Shown here: one piece after another, positions 11,530-22,029 of the stretch
Position numbering within the stretch: position 1 is the stretch's first letter
Layout of the letters: the number at the start of each line of letters is the position of its first letter
Origin: Panorpa germanica
Taxonomy: Eukaryota; Arthropoda; Insecta; Mecoptera; Panorpidae
Direction of reading: 5' to 3'
Length of the DNA: 64,000 bases
Assembly: GCA_963678705.1 (NCBI GenBank)
Contig: OY783216.1
Coordinates: 12,710,001 to 12,774,000, forward strand
Program-made: the position numbers and the translations under genes
The notes under the pieces: model-generated
The model's input: only the letters and a program-made list of their open reading frames with translations
What the model was told of the DNA's origin: nothing
Database searches by the model: none

Positions 11530-12336
11530 GTGAACACAAATAAAAGATGTAATATGACAAAAGACATGAGCATAGACAGTAACAGTTTTAAATGTCTGAT
11601 TGATACCGGAAGTGATCAGAATTTGATTAGAGCTGACGACTATATTAAATTCAGTAACAATGCGGTTGTGCGTGAAAACAATATTGTATTGACTGGAATC
11701 GGAGGATTTCAAATCAAAGTTTTAGGTGAATTAAGTGCTCAAGTAAAAGTAGACAATGAACAGTACTGTACCAACTTTTTAATAGTTCCATCAAGTACAA
11801 CCAGACATAGTGTTGTAATCGGTAAACCTCTGCTAGACCAAGTAAAAATCACAATAAGTGTAGACGGTATTACCATGCGGAAAAAATACGAGAAAAGAAA
11901 ACAAAATAAAATATTATGTGTAGCCGACGACGAAATCGTCATGGGTAATAATATTAGTCCAGATGTCAGGGCTAAAATTAAGGAACTTGTTGAAACCTAT
12001 GAACAAAAAGTAACAAGGGTTACTGAAGTAGAAGCGAAAATATACATGACCGATGAGGTTCCTGTTTTTCAAAATTCGCGACGTATGGCTTACTGCGAAC
12101 AAGAAGAAGTTAATCGAGAAATGCGTTAGGACGATTTGCAAGAGTTACGTGTTAACGACAAGAAGCATATATTAAAACCACAGGAAGAGAATCGCAAGAA
12201 TTTCAATAGAAATAGAAAACCATCTAGGACATACAAAGTCGGAGACGTTGTTGCCGTAAAAAGAACCCAGTTTGGTACTGGATTTAAATTACATAACAAA
12301 TATTTAGGACCGTATCAGGTTACAGGAGTGGCATAA
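11530..12336 (+). pseudogene. Gypsy-D protease joined to the integrase C-terminus
   Basis: The frame opens with 'CLIDTGSDQNLI', a retropepsin active site (DTG), and runs through the protease fold ('VVIGKPLLDQVKI'). It then gives the RT entry 'EVPVFQNSRRMAYCEQEE'. At 12127-12129 there is a TAG, after which the same frame continues 'DDLQELRVNDKKHIL' and 'YKVGDVVAVKRTQFGTG', ending with 'YLGPYQVTGVA', a GPY/F integrase tail. RT, RNase H and the integrase core (over 700 codons) are therefore missing, with the reading frame kept across the junction. Protease of this kind matures Gag-Pol. Confidence 0.8.
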
Positions 12337-12728
12337 AAACCAACCTTTTAAGTCAAGCTAAAAACTAATGTAGGACTGAGTATATATTAACTAGAATTTA
12401 AGATGGTGTGTGCATTCATTGTTCTGTATTTGTAAAGTTAACACCAACGTTTATATTGTAACCTTATTGTATTATTATCATTATTATTATCATCGTTATT
12501 ATTTTATTCAATAAATGTATTAAACCAAATATGTGATTCTTTATCATCCTGACAAACCAACTAAGATATTACATAGTTGAATATTAAATAAATTGACATT
12601 TGCCCAAATTAAATAAGAGTACCTTGATTCCACATCAGATTAGCGAATTGGTTATTGATTTCCACATAAGAAGTGTGATAGTTCTTGTTTTCCACGTCAG
12701 GATTAGGATGGTACTCTCGTTTTCCACA
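12331..12728 (+). repeat. 3' LTR of Gypsy-D (5'-truncated)
   Basis: The first 308 bases match 10407-10713. The copy then continues with 'agattagcgaattgg' and three further TTTCCACAT-like blocks spaced about 30 bases apart, as in the solo LTR at 41947-42556 (reverse strand). It ends CTCGTTTTCCACA, the inverse of the LTR start, followed by a short TA run. Confidence 0.75.
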
Positions 12729-12736
12729 TATATATA

Positions 12737-13616
12737 TGTAGACTTTTTCATATCTACATTAGTAGTTTTTGAATCTAATACCATCACGGTTCAGACTCCG
12801 CTTTGCAGGTTAGAATATACAACCACCTGTTGATATCCTTTTATGCAGCCTAGAACTATTCAATCCACATATAAGCCTCAATTTGTAGGTAATTTCTACA
12901 ACTATCCGTTGAGACGATCAATTTGCAGTATAACATAACAACATAGTTTCTTTTATACAAGCAAACACATGATTTGAATATTGATAGTTCACTTAATATT
13001 TACACAAAATATTTACACAAAATTATACAATTACATCTAAATAAAGCGAATTAATCGTAATTAAATTCGCACGAAAATAACACTTGATTAAAATACAATA
13101 CAGTTCTTTCAATGTTTTTGCGTTACCACGTAATACGCCATTACAATTGTTCAAAGTTAACAACACACAAATATTATAATGAAAAATACACCCTAGTAAT
13201 TAACATTACATTTGTTGCACAACTCTAACATTAACGCTGATCACAATAACAAAAATATTACACCTAGTAATAAATTTATCTGGATTTTAATTCACATAAC
13301 AACGACCATATACAACCTAGTATAATTCTATCGCCATTTTTACTTCTGACTACGACTACTTGTACGTATGAGCCAACGCCCGTAATAAGTCATCATCTTT
13401 TTACAGCTAGATAGCGAACGGCGTTCGGCTGTTTGCTGTAAGCGAACTGTTTAGCATGTACCAGTGAACGGCTATAGGGTCTGCCACCGGTTTATTTTAA
13501 ACATTTAAATATACCCCGTTCTTAGCAAAGACTTTTACCTAATCTACAGTGTTCTTTACTATTTCTATTTCTTAAAACTAATTATATTAACTTAAAACTA
13601 ATCTTAAAAAATAATC

Positions 13617-13619
<3 letters not shown>
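12737..13619. repeat. Probable solo LTR (family E), flanked by TA repeats
   Basis: The segment runs from TGTAGACTTTTT to AATAATCCCA and has TA repeats on both sides. Its right third resembles the neighbouring LTR-A ('aacatttaaatat', 'ttagcaaag', 'actaattatat' in the same order), so it is probably a related LTR family. There is no coding sequence. The orientation is probably minus because AATAAA-like signals are on that strand. Confidence 0.5.

Positions 13620-13709
<90 letters not shown>
13620..13709. repeat. (TA)n microsatellite
   Basis: About 90 bases of pure TA repeat, squeezed between LTR-E and LTR-A. Confidence 0.95.
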
Positions 13710-13713
<4 letters not shown>

Positions 13714-14511
13714 GGTCGAGATTTATTCCTATCTTCGTTGACGTCACCAAGCGTGACTCTACCTTAACCCTTAGTAGGTGTTAGCTAGATTACCAGCTGT
13801 GGTTTTAGCAGCTTTGATGTTATATAAATCCTGAGTTGAGCCCCCATTTACAATATAGTTTATTAAAGAATAGTTAACACATAACTTTTGTTTAATAATA
13901 GTTCATTTAATTATTTCTAAAAGAAAAACAATTATATTACAAAAATGTTAATATATCAAAAATAGTTTACAATAATATTATGACTAGATTATATGCAATG
14001 CTTAGGTTTGAAGACCTTTCAATGATTACATATCACAAAGTAATACGAAGTATAAATAGTACATAGCTTACATTCACAACATTTTATAATGACAAACACA
14101 ACCTAGCATTTAACACTATACTTCTATGCACAAACAACACTATTTACACCTAAACAATAACTAATATTACAACTAGCAATACAGTTTAACTGATTATAAT
14201 TCTCAATGCTATTAACAACTAGTTAATACAACATTTCCTGAATTTTACCAATGACCGCCATACAAACTATGTACGCTACGACTATCGCTATTTTAACAAT
14301 CCTCTCGCGCTGACCATGCATCTTCTGCATATCATAGTAAGCGATCGTGTGTCGTGACCTGTTAGAGGGGTCCACAAGTCGTTTCAAAACAGCGCTAGTA
14401 ACATTTAAATATAACTTAATATTAGCAAAGTTCCTTACCTATTTTATAGAGTTCATTATAATTATTATTTTTTACAAACTAATTATATCTAATCCTAAAT
14501 TATATCCCACA
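13710..14511 (-). repeat. Solo LTR of the Gypsy-A family
   Basis: This 802-bp segment starts TGTGGG and ends CCCACA. A second copy lies at 52466-56634, split by Gypsy-B; on the minus strand that copy directly follows an integrase C-terminus, which identifies the sequence as an LTR. The two copies match over their whole length, about 90% by eye. TA repeats lie immediately on both sides, so it inserted into a TA array and later lost its interior by LTR recombination. Confidence 0.85.
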
Positions 14512-14534
14512 TATATATATATATATATATATAT
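14512..14534. repeat. (TA)n array, right remnant
   Basis: A short TA run immediately after LTR-A; the counterpart of the 13620-13709 array on the other side of the insertion. Confidence 0.9.
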
Positions 14535-14847
14535 AAATAATACTACTTCTTTTTGCTAACCCAGAGACACAAAGATATACTATCATTTAACCTAGTTTGA
14601 ACCAGACTAATACTTCATATTTGGCTATTGTAGAACATCACATGATCAATTATATTTTAATTAGTATAAACAGTGTCTACATTTTCCAATGCACCCTGTT
14701 ACAGTCCCCCTTTCACCAAAGAATTAAGTCGCTTATCTTCTTTGCGCAGTACCTAACAAATATCTATTAAATAATATTTAAAGCTCTGTAAGTGAACAAA
14801 CGATATTATTAACCGTAATTGTAATTACTTTATAATGTAGTAGATAT

Positions 14848-14944
<97 letters not shown>

Positions 14945-15191
14945 AATGTCAAATTATAATATGTCACTTACATTCAAATCATAGTAGTCATGAACTGTAC
15001 AAACTTTACCCATTAAATGGATTTTAGATGCATAAAGTCACGCAGAAATAGTGATAACATATTAATATGGTACAGCATTTTCTGCAGCCAAAAGAAATAG
15101 CGACGAGTAGAATCTCTAATACATTTATACAGATTATAGTACAAACAGAAACTGTGATTTTTTAATATTTTATATTGCAAAATTATTTCAG
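14535..15191. other. Intergenic or intronic sequence upstream of FReD exon 1, with a (TA)n array
   Basis: A (TA)n tract at 14857-14940, preceded by an ACACAC run, is the only structured feature. No further exon of the FReD gene was recognised here; its 5' exons (signal peptide, N-terminus) are missing from the window or too diverged to see. Confidence 0.6.
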
Positions 15192-15334
15192 ATTATATTC
15201 CAGATACTAAGGTTTACGCAGCATGTAGTGACGTTCCCGGTACTGTTTCCGGAGCTTACTTAATCCACCCTAATAAGTATGTCGAACCCTTTGAAGTTAA
15301 TTGCGAGATTCATTTGAATGGAGAAAAATGGACG
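15192..15334 (+). CDS. Fibrinogen-related protein gene, exon 1 of the visible part
   Basis: A TTTCAG acceptor ends at 15191 and a GT donor begins at 15335. The exon encodes 'VYAACSDVPGTVSGAYLI', then 'EPFEVNCEI' and 'GEKWT', the opening of a fibrinogen C-terminal (FReD) domain with its first cysteine pair (C...C). FReD proteins in arthropods are usually secreted lectin-like or adhesion proteins that bind sugars or microbes, in innate immunity or cell contacts. The exon ends in phase 0 and joins cleanly to the next one to give 'WTVIQQR', the conserved W-T-V-I-Q-R signature. Upstream exons are not visible. Confidence 0.85.
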
Positions 15335-15443
15335 GTAATTATAGCATAACTTTACATTTCATTGCTTAGTTAAATTATCAGTTTAATTATTGTAAACAGA
15401 AAATAGCAACAGTTACAGAAAACAGTCATGTTTTACTTTTTAG

Positions 15444-15560
15444 GTTATTCAACAGCGGTTTGATGATTCTGTTGACTTTTATCGGAACTATTCTGAATAT
15501 ACAAATGGTTTTGGAGCTCTGATTGGTAACCACTGGTTAGAATTAAAAAAAATACATCAG
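15444..15560 (+). CDS. Fibrinogen-related protein gene, exon 2
   Basis: It lies between a CTTTTTAG acceptor (ending 15443) and a CAG|GTAAAA donor (15561). The 39 codons read 'VIQQRFDDSVDFYRNYSEY', then 'NGFGALIGNHWLELKKIHQ', the 'DF.R.W..Y..GFG...GE.WLGL..IH' block of FReD domains. Phase is 0 at both ends. The intron from exon 1 is only 109 bp; the intron to exon 3 is 8772 bp and contains three LINE remnants. Confidence 0.9.
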
Positions 15561-15639
15561 GTAAAATACTCATTTATATTTTTTATACGAGGAGTTTCTG
15601 GATATTTTTTGTACCCTGATAACATTTTCATTATAGTTG

Positions 15640-16840
15640 GAGCATTTTCTATTTCTTTTACTGATAGTTTACCGGGCTTTATAAACTTCAAATCTTCATC
15701 TTATTTATTATTTCATATATCATACACTTTCAGTCCTTCCATAGTCCACATCCTGGCTATCACCAAACACACCGGCTACCATATTCGCTGGCAACTCCAA
15801 TCCGTTTTCTACCTTAACTCTAGATAAATTAATTCTGCTGGCTTCTTGGCATTGGAAGAATAAATGTTCCGGATACAATTACACGTATCTCTATTCACCA
15901 AGTGTTTTCTTCTAAGATGGCCAATGTCCCGCTATGGTCCACGAAATAAGTGACAACATTCTTTTGGGACCTTCTCACCACCTTTTCACCTCCTTTTCAC
16001 CACAAAGACTGTAATTTAAAATTGTTTTTGTCTTTTTCCGAATTATCCCACATACCCTGCCACTTCTGCCACTTCACTTCGTTTTTGCTATTTGCCAATG
16101 AGTCCACATCATATTAAATTTCTCCATTCGCTACTGTTCTAGCTGCTTATTGTGCGACGTCGTTTTCTCTTTCGTTTCTTGTGTTTTTTGTGACCAGGAA
16201 TCCACACTAACAATACATCGAATCCTTTAATCTTTAGTCTTTTTAGATATCTTCTTAGTGCATATATTATATTTCCTGCTTTTCTGATTATCCCATCCTT
16301 TCTTAATGCTTCCATCATTACTTTTAAATCAATGCATATTACAGCCTTCGACTATCTATTAAAAATTTAATTTTTAAAGGAGTAAGTAGACTCGTTAAGT
16401 AGACTCCCTTACAACTCACGCCCCGCAACCCGTTGCCATCTTTGAGCCGTCTGTAAATACTCTAATGTGCAATTCTAATTCTGTGAAATTTCTAACTGCT
16501 CTTCTAATACTTTTAATTTGTCAGAAAGCGTTAAACCAACTCCGTGATTATTTTCTCCATAATTTAGTGGTTCGCTACTGTTCAACTCTGTATCCACCTC
16601 TTCTTACGCTCTCATCTCAAACTACATTTCCAAATTCCTTACTTGTATTTCTTATTTTATTATTTTATCTAAAAGGTAATTTCTAATGCTTCAAAATTAG
16701 CTGTCAAATTCTCTAGCTTAATCATTTTTATGTTCTATATGCAGACTTTCTTACCTTTACTTCTTTGGTACAATCTCCATCTATCCAGACATTTGGTTTC
16801 CTCCAGTTTAGTTCTACCCTTACAAGTTCCATTCTGTCTC
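15640..16840 (-). pseudogene. LINE remnant: RNase H and C-terminus of a non-LTR pol
   Basis: On the minus strand the reading 'RIFTDGSKMATGCGA' (near 16475-16420) is an RNase H start, followed by 'KAVICIDLKVMMEALRKDG' and 'LLVWIPGHK' (about 16350-16200), the end of that domain. A C-terminal 'CQEASRINLSR' block with a weak Cys-rich pattern follows to about 15780. Upstream, 'KPNVWIDGDCTKEVKV' lies near 16800. Stops and frame changes are frequent. An RNase H in a LINE points to the I/R1/LOA-like clades. It sits in the FReD intron, opposite to the gene. Confidence 0.6.
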
Positions 16841-17139
16841 TATTCGTTAAATTTAATTCTCTTATAAAAACTTCTACCTTTACTATCAGTAGCAGTCATG
16901 GTAGTCATTTGATCGTGCTGCAGTGAGGACGGGTTCCGAAAATCGCTTGCAGATTTAAATGATTCAAAATTGTGAAAAAATATTTGTTGATATTGTTTAG
17001 TAAAAAACAAAAGGTTCGGTTTTTTGTTGTGGGATTTGTTATTTCTAGTGCAAAGAAATAGTTTCATAAGAAGTTATTTACATAAAATAACAAAAAAAGA
17101 ATTGAACAAAGAACAATAGGTGACGTGGTGAGAAAAAAA

Positions 17140-17820
17140 ATGCCGGGGAGAATGAAGTCGAGGAGCAAGCAAGATGAGAAAAAAAAGGACGGAACAGAGG
17201 GAAAAATAAAAAGAATGATACAGACAGAAAAAGAAATGCAAGAAGAAATGAAGGAAATGAGGGAGAGATTAAAAAAGATGGAAGAAGAATTTAAGACATT
17301 CATCGAAGAATCGCGCAAGGAAAGGAAAGATCTTATGAGGAGGTTGGAAAAAGAGAAGGAAGCGGAAAAAAAAGAAAGGAAAGAAGAAGAAAAGAAAAAG
17401 GAAGAAACAGAGAAAGAAGTTAGAGAAAAGGTGGAGGAGCTGGAAAAAGAACAGGAAATAGCGAGGAAGCGCAAAAAGAGAGAGAATATAGTCATAAGGG
17501 GTGTTAAAACAAGCAAAATGGGCGCGGAACTGAGGAAAAAAGTGGAAGAATGGATACGAAAAGAATTGAAGGAAGAAGTAAAAATAACTCAAGCGTTTAC
17601 GGTTGGAAAAGAAAAGGAAATGGTGATAGCGAGATGTGAAGGAGAAGAACAGAAGAGAAAGATAATGTCAAAAAAAAGTGCACTGAGGGGCACGGATGTG
17701 AACATAAAAGACGATTTAACATACAAAGAGAGAGAAGTGCAGTGGCAATTGAGGCAGTGGGCAAAAAAGAAAAGAGATGAGGGGAAAAAGGATGTGAAGG
17801 TCGGTTACAATAAAGTATAA
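17140..17820 (+). CDS. LINE-P ORF1 protein, coiled coil
   Basis: The ATG at 17140 is the first in frame after the leader and gives 226 codons. Residues 20-115 are almost all K, E, R, M and D with heptad spacing, a long coiled coil; the next part starts 'ENIVIRGVKTSKMGAEL' and 'VEEWIRKELKEEVKI', which fits the RRM-like middle of L1-type ORF1 proteins, and the end ('SKKSALRGTDVNIKDDLT') fits the C-terminal RNA-binding domain. Proteins of this kind trimerise and coat element RNA. The frame is intact to a TAA at 17818-17820, but related text continues in another frame, so the C-terminus may be shortened. Confidence 0.7.
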   Translation: MPGRMKSRSKQDEKKKDGTEGKIKRMIQTEKEMQEEMKEMRERLKKMEEEFKTFIEESRKERKDLMRRLEKEKEAEKKERKEEEKKKEETEKEVREKVEELEKEQEIARKRKKRENIVIRGVKTSKMGAELRKKVEEWIRKELKEEVKITQAFTVGKEKEMVIARCEGEEQKRKIMSKKSALRGTDVNIKDDLTYKEREVQWQLRQWAKKKRDEGKKDVKVGYNKV

Positions 17821-17959
17821 TGTGAAGGAACGCAGTATATATGGAATGAAAAAAACAAAGAACTGGAAAAGGGGGAATTTCGAAAAAATGATGAAGGAGC
17901 TGGGGGAAAGTAAAGAGAGTGGTAAAAGAGGGAAAAAAGGTTGAGGAAAGAAGAGAAAT

Positions 17960-20900
17960 AAAAAAGAGGATAAAGATAGGTTTCCGGAACGTGGCAGGTA
18001 TAAAAAAAAAAAAAAAAGGATTTCTGGAGATACATCAAAGGTGATTGGGATGGTGAAAACATGGCTAGAAAGCAAAGAATAGGAAGAATGGGAAGAAAAA
18101 CTACCGAAAAACTACAGCTAAGTGAGCGAAAGTGATGTTAGGGAGCATAAGAAAGGGAGAGCAAGAGGTGTAATTATAATGGGTGTACGTAGTGAGCTAA
18201 ACGAGGAAGAGGTACCAGACAGAAGAGAAACAGCAGTAAGGAGGACGGTAAAACTGGAAGAAGAGACATGGGAAATAGTAACAATATACAGTAAAGGTAA
18301 TATAAAAGAAACAATGAAAGAAATAAAAGAAATAATTAAGGATGAAAAACAGGAAAACCTACTAATTGGAGGGGATTTCAACGCGAGAATTGGGGAGTTG
18401 GGAGAGGTGGACGAAGTATGGGGGAATAGTAAAAAAAAAAGAACAACGAAAGACAAAACAATAAACGCCGAGGGAAAAGAATTAATGGAAATGCTAGAAG
18501 AGCAAGGATGGATAGTACTAAATAAGAACAAGGAAGGAGATGAAGGAGGAGAATATACCTACGTGGAAAGCAGAAGGGATACAGTAATCGACTACGTTGT
18601 GACAACGCTGGGAGGAGGACAGAAGGTAGAAAGAATAAATCTGGAAGAGAGGGTGGACTCGGATCACCTACCGCTGGTGGTGGATTTGGAGGCGAGGAGA
18701 GGTAAAAGAAAGGGAAACGAATGGAAAGAGGGCAGCAATTTAACGTAGGAAGGAAGGAAGAAGTTTATAGAGGAATTGGAACAGTGATACGAGGAAGAAA
18801 GACAAACGGAAAAGATGTAGGAAATTGAAGAGAGGATGAAGGAAGCAACCCAAGGTAAAAGTTATAGATTATCTGATAGAACAAAAGAAAATAAATGGTG
18901 GGATAAAGAATGTTAAGAATGGAAAAAAGAGGTAAAAAGGGAACTAAAGAGATGAAAGAAAGGAGAATCAACTAAAGAAGACTTCAAGAGGAAACAAAGG
19001 GAATATAACGATAAGATAAAAGAGAAAAAAAATAAGTTCAAAATAGGAATAGAAAAAGAAATTAGAGAGATAACAACGGAGAGGCAGGCATGGGATTACA
19101 TAAATAGGGAAAAAAAGCGAAGGAAAGAGCCAAGCAAGGAAATAAAAATGGAAGAGTGGACGAAACACTTTATGGGAGTACTAGGAGGAAAGAAAAGAAA
19201 CGAAAATACAAGGAAGGGTTTAAAAGAGAAGGAGAAAGTAAACGAAATAGAACTAAATGAACTAAAAACACAAATTTAAAAACTCAAGGAAAAGAAAGCA
19301 CCAGGTATAGATGAACTAGAGAACGAGGCGTGGAAAGCTGGGCAAGAAAGGATAGAGAAAGGATTACTGACAGCGATGAATAAGATATGGAAAGGAGAAA
19401 ACCTGCCAGACAGCTAGAGAGAAGGGGTAATAACTCCGACATATAAAAAGGGAAATAGGCATGAAGCCACGAATTACAGGGGTATCACACTACTGAATAC
19501 AGGGTACAGGAGTTATTCAGGGATTGTGAGAGAAAGACTGGAAGAAGAGATAAAAGTAAAAGAAATACTTCCCAAGACACAAGCAGGCTATAGAAAGGGA
19601 CGAGGGACTTTAGACAATATATACGCATTGAACCATGTAGTTGAAAAAGAGCTAAGGGAAAAGAAGGACAGATATATGCAATGTTCATCGACCTTAAAGC
19701 GGCGTTTGATATGGTCAACAGACAAAAATTGTGGAAGTACACGAGAAAGAAAAAAATAGATGAGGATATAGTGCAATGTATTGAAGAAATTTACGAAGAA
19801 ACAAGAATGAGAATAAGAGTTGGGGGTGAAAAATCAGAAGAATTCTGGACAGACAGGGGGTTGAGGCAAGGTTGTCCTCTGAGCCCCATTTTATTTGCGA
19901 TATATACAGCAGACTTGGAGGGGGTATTAAAAAGAGGATAAGATGGGGAGGGTGCTTATCGGAAGACACTACAAGATGTGGACTTTAGCATACGCCGACA
20001 ATATAGTCCTGTTAGCAAAAAGGGAAGGAGAGCTGCACGAGATGGCACATCGGCTAGGGAGATATATAGACAGGAAAGGACTAGAGTTAAATGTGGAAAA
20101 GACAAAAATTATGGTATTTAAAAAAGGGGAAGGAAAAAGAAGACATAAAAGGTGGAAATACAAGACAGAGGACATTGAGGAAGTTGAAGAATTTAAATAT
20201 CTGGGCTACAGTTTTAAAAATAACAATGGAGATGTGGCTCAGATAAAAGAGGTAGCAAAGAAGGCGGAGCTAGCAATGCGACGGGTATGGGGACTAGGGG
20301 AAAAGTATTTAGGGGGACATACAAAAGAGAATATGGATGTTTGACAGACTGATAGCCAGTATAATGTTGTATGGAGCGGAGGTTTGTGGGTGGAAGGAGC
20401 AAGAAAAAAAGGAAAGAATACAGGTGAGATATATTAAATGGTTACTAGGGCTAAACAGGTGCACGCCAGGATACATGGTTATGGAGGAGCTAAAAAGGGA
20501 TAAGATACGAATTAAACCAGGGGAAAGAGCAGTAAAATATGAGGAGAAATTGACCAGGGCGGAAAGCAAAATTTTAAAGAAAATAAGAGAGGATAGCATA
20601 AAGAATGGGGGGGAGGAGGTCCAAAAAAAAGGAAGGAGTACTTTGAAAGGAATGGAATGGCGATCGAGGAGGCAGAGAGGAGAAGAGAAGGAGGCGCAAG
20701 TGTGGAAGAGGAGCTAAGGAGAAGGGATAAGGAGATACAACAGCAGGAGAGAATGGGAAAAATAGAAAAAAGTAACTACAATAAAAGATAAAAAAGGTTA
20801 TGGGAAAATAATGTTCCTCAGTACCTTATAAAATAAGACATAAAACACATAAGAAGAACAGCAAGGTTTAGATTGGGAAATGAGGAAAAAGGAAACAGAT

Positions 20901-21090
20901 CATGGGAAAAGAGTGAGGAAAGAAAGTGTAGAGTGTGCGGAGCGTAGGCCGAAACACTGAAGCACATTAAGTTTTAGTGTAAGGAAAAAGTAGCGAGCAA
21001 AAGGAATATTGGCCAGCTATTAAAGGGAGGCAGTGAAGGAAAGAGGTGGATGGCGGAAATAGTAAGAAGGAAAGATAAAACAGGAGAATA
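17960..21090 (+). pseudogene. LINE-P ORF2: endonuclease and reverse transcriptase
   Basis: Endonuclease motifs are 'GFRNVAGIKK' near 17985, 'LIGGDFNARIG' (18363-18395) and 'VDSDHLPLVVDL' (18653-18690). RT motifs are 'APGIDELENEAWKAG' near 19300, 'NYRGITLLN' near 19475, 'QAGYRKGRGTLDNIYALN', 'FIDLKAAFDMVNR' (19684-19722), 'GLRQGCPLSPILFAIY' (19861-19908) and 'LAYADNIVLLAK' (19985-20020). The second active-site Asp of YADD is Asn (20000-20002). A Cys-rich 'CRVCGA' with a later His and Cys lies near 20928-20990. Frame changes occur near 19690, 19940 and 20340. The protein would nick genomic DNA and copy element RNA there; this copy is inactive. Confidence 0.85.
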
Positions 21091-22029
21091 ATAAAGAAAA
21101 ATTGGTATGGAAATAGACTAGTACAGAAGGAAGACTAGGGAAAATGAAGAAAGAGGGTCAAGAGAAGAAGAAGCAGAAAGTACTTTTGGAAATAAAAAGG
21201 TCTAGAATAATGTAAATTTAATTGTATGTTGAAGTATATGAAATGTATTAAGAATGTAGATTGTAAAGCCGAAAGGCGAACAATAAACAATAAACAACAT
21301 GTACTATCAAAACCAATCCTAGCCATCTTAGCACATTTATCTCACTTAACCACGCGAGGTCTATGTTTGGCATTGAATCCTCCCCAAAACACTTTACCAA
21401 CATTTGCATTAATTTACTGCATTTTAAAATTAAAGCCAATAAGTGTCGTATATTTTTAACATTTCTAAAATCGCAGATGGTGCTGAAACAACAAAAATTT
21501 TGAAAATCTCATTACTTTTTGTTAAACCATTTTTATTATAAGAACTGGTATAACTGCACGTAAAATGTATTTGGTCTCTTTCACTCTAATTGCACTAACA
21601 TTTATTAAGTTTATATTATATCCAAAACCATCTTCAAATTTTCAATAAATTAGATTTTATTAAAAAATAATAATTTTTCGATAGCACTACAACTAAGTAT
21701 ACATTTTAATAACGACATAGTGTGGTGGAGATTGTTCCAATGAACAATTCTACATGTTGTTATCGCTTCTATTTAGTTTATTTCCTTATGAGGTCCGAGG
21801 GTTCCTGTGCTGCAACGACATATATGACTCTGTGAAATAAGGTAATAGCTATGAAAGCAGATTAAAAGAGATTTTAGTAGAGTAAGAAAATACGGAATGG
21901 AGCAAACACTATTGTTCCACATCAAAAGTAAAATGTGTACGAAACAGAGACCTATGTATATATGTGCTCCCTACTGATTCCAACTTCAATACTGAAGTGA
22001 ATTGCAGTCAGTATTGGTTTAGTTCGAGT

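Larger units (their letters stand above)
16905..21300 (+). mobile_element. LINE-P: APE-type non-LTR retrotransposon in the FReD intron
   Basis: The element has a short 5' leader with 'cgtgctgcagtgaggacggg', ORF1 (coiled coil), ORF2 (endonuclease and RT, Cys-rich end) and a 3' tail of AATAAACAATAAACAACA after the hairpin GCCGAAAGGC. It is inserted in the same direction as the FReD gene. Its sense strand is very rich in A and G for 4 kb. ORF2 has several stops and frame changes, and the RT active site is altered. Confidence 0.8.

Noticed and set aside
15609..15827. 72-codon + strand open frame just after FReD exon 2
   Set aside because: It overlaps the minus-strand LINE RNase H/C-terminal remnant and has no FReD residues.
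17064..20599. Long minus-strand open frames opposite LINE-P, rich in Ser, Phe and Leu
   Set aside because: Shadows of the purine-rich coding strand; the sense strand has clear ORF1, endonuclease and RT motifs.
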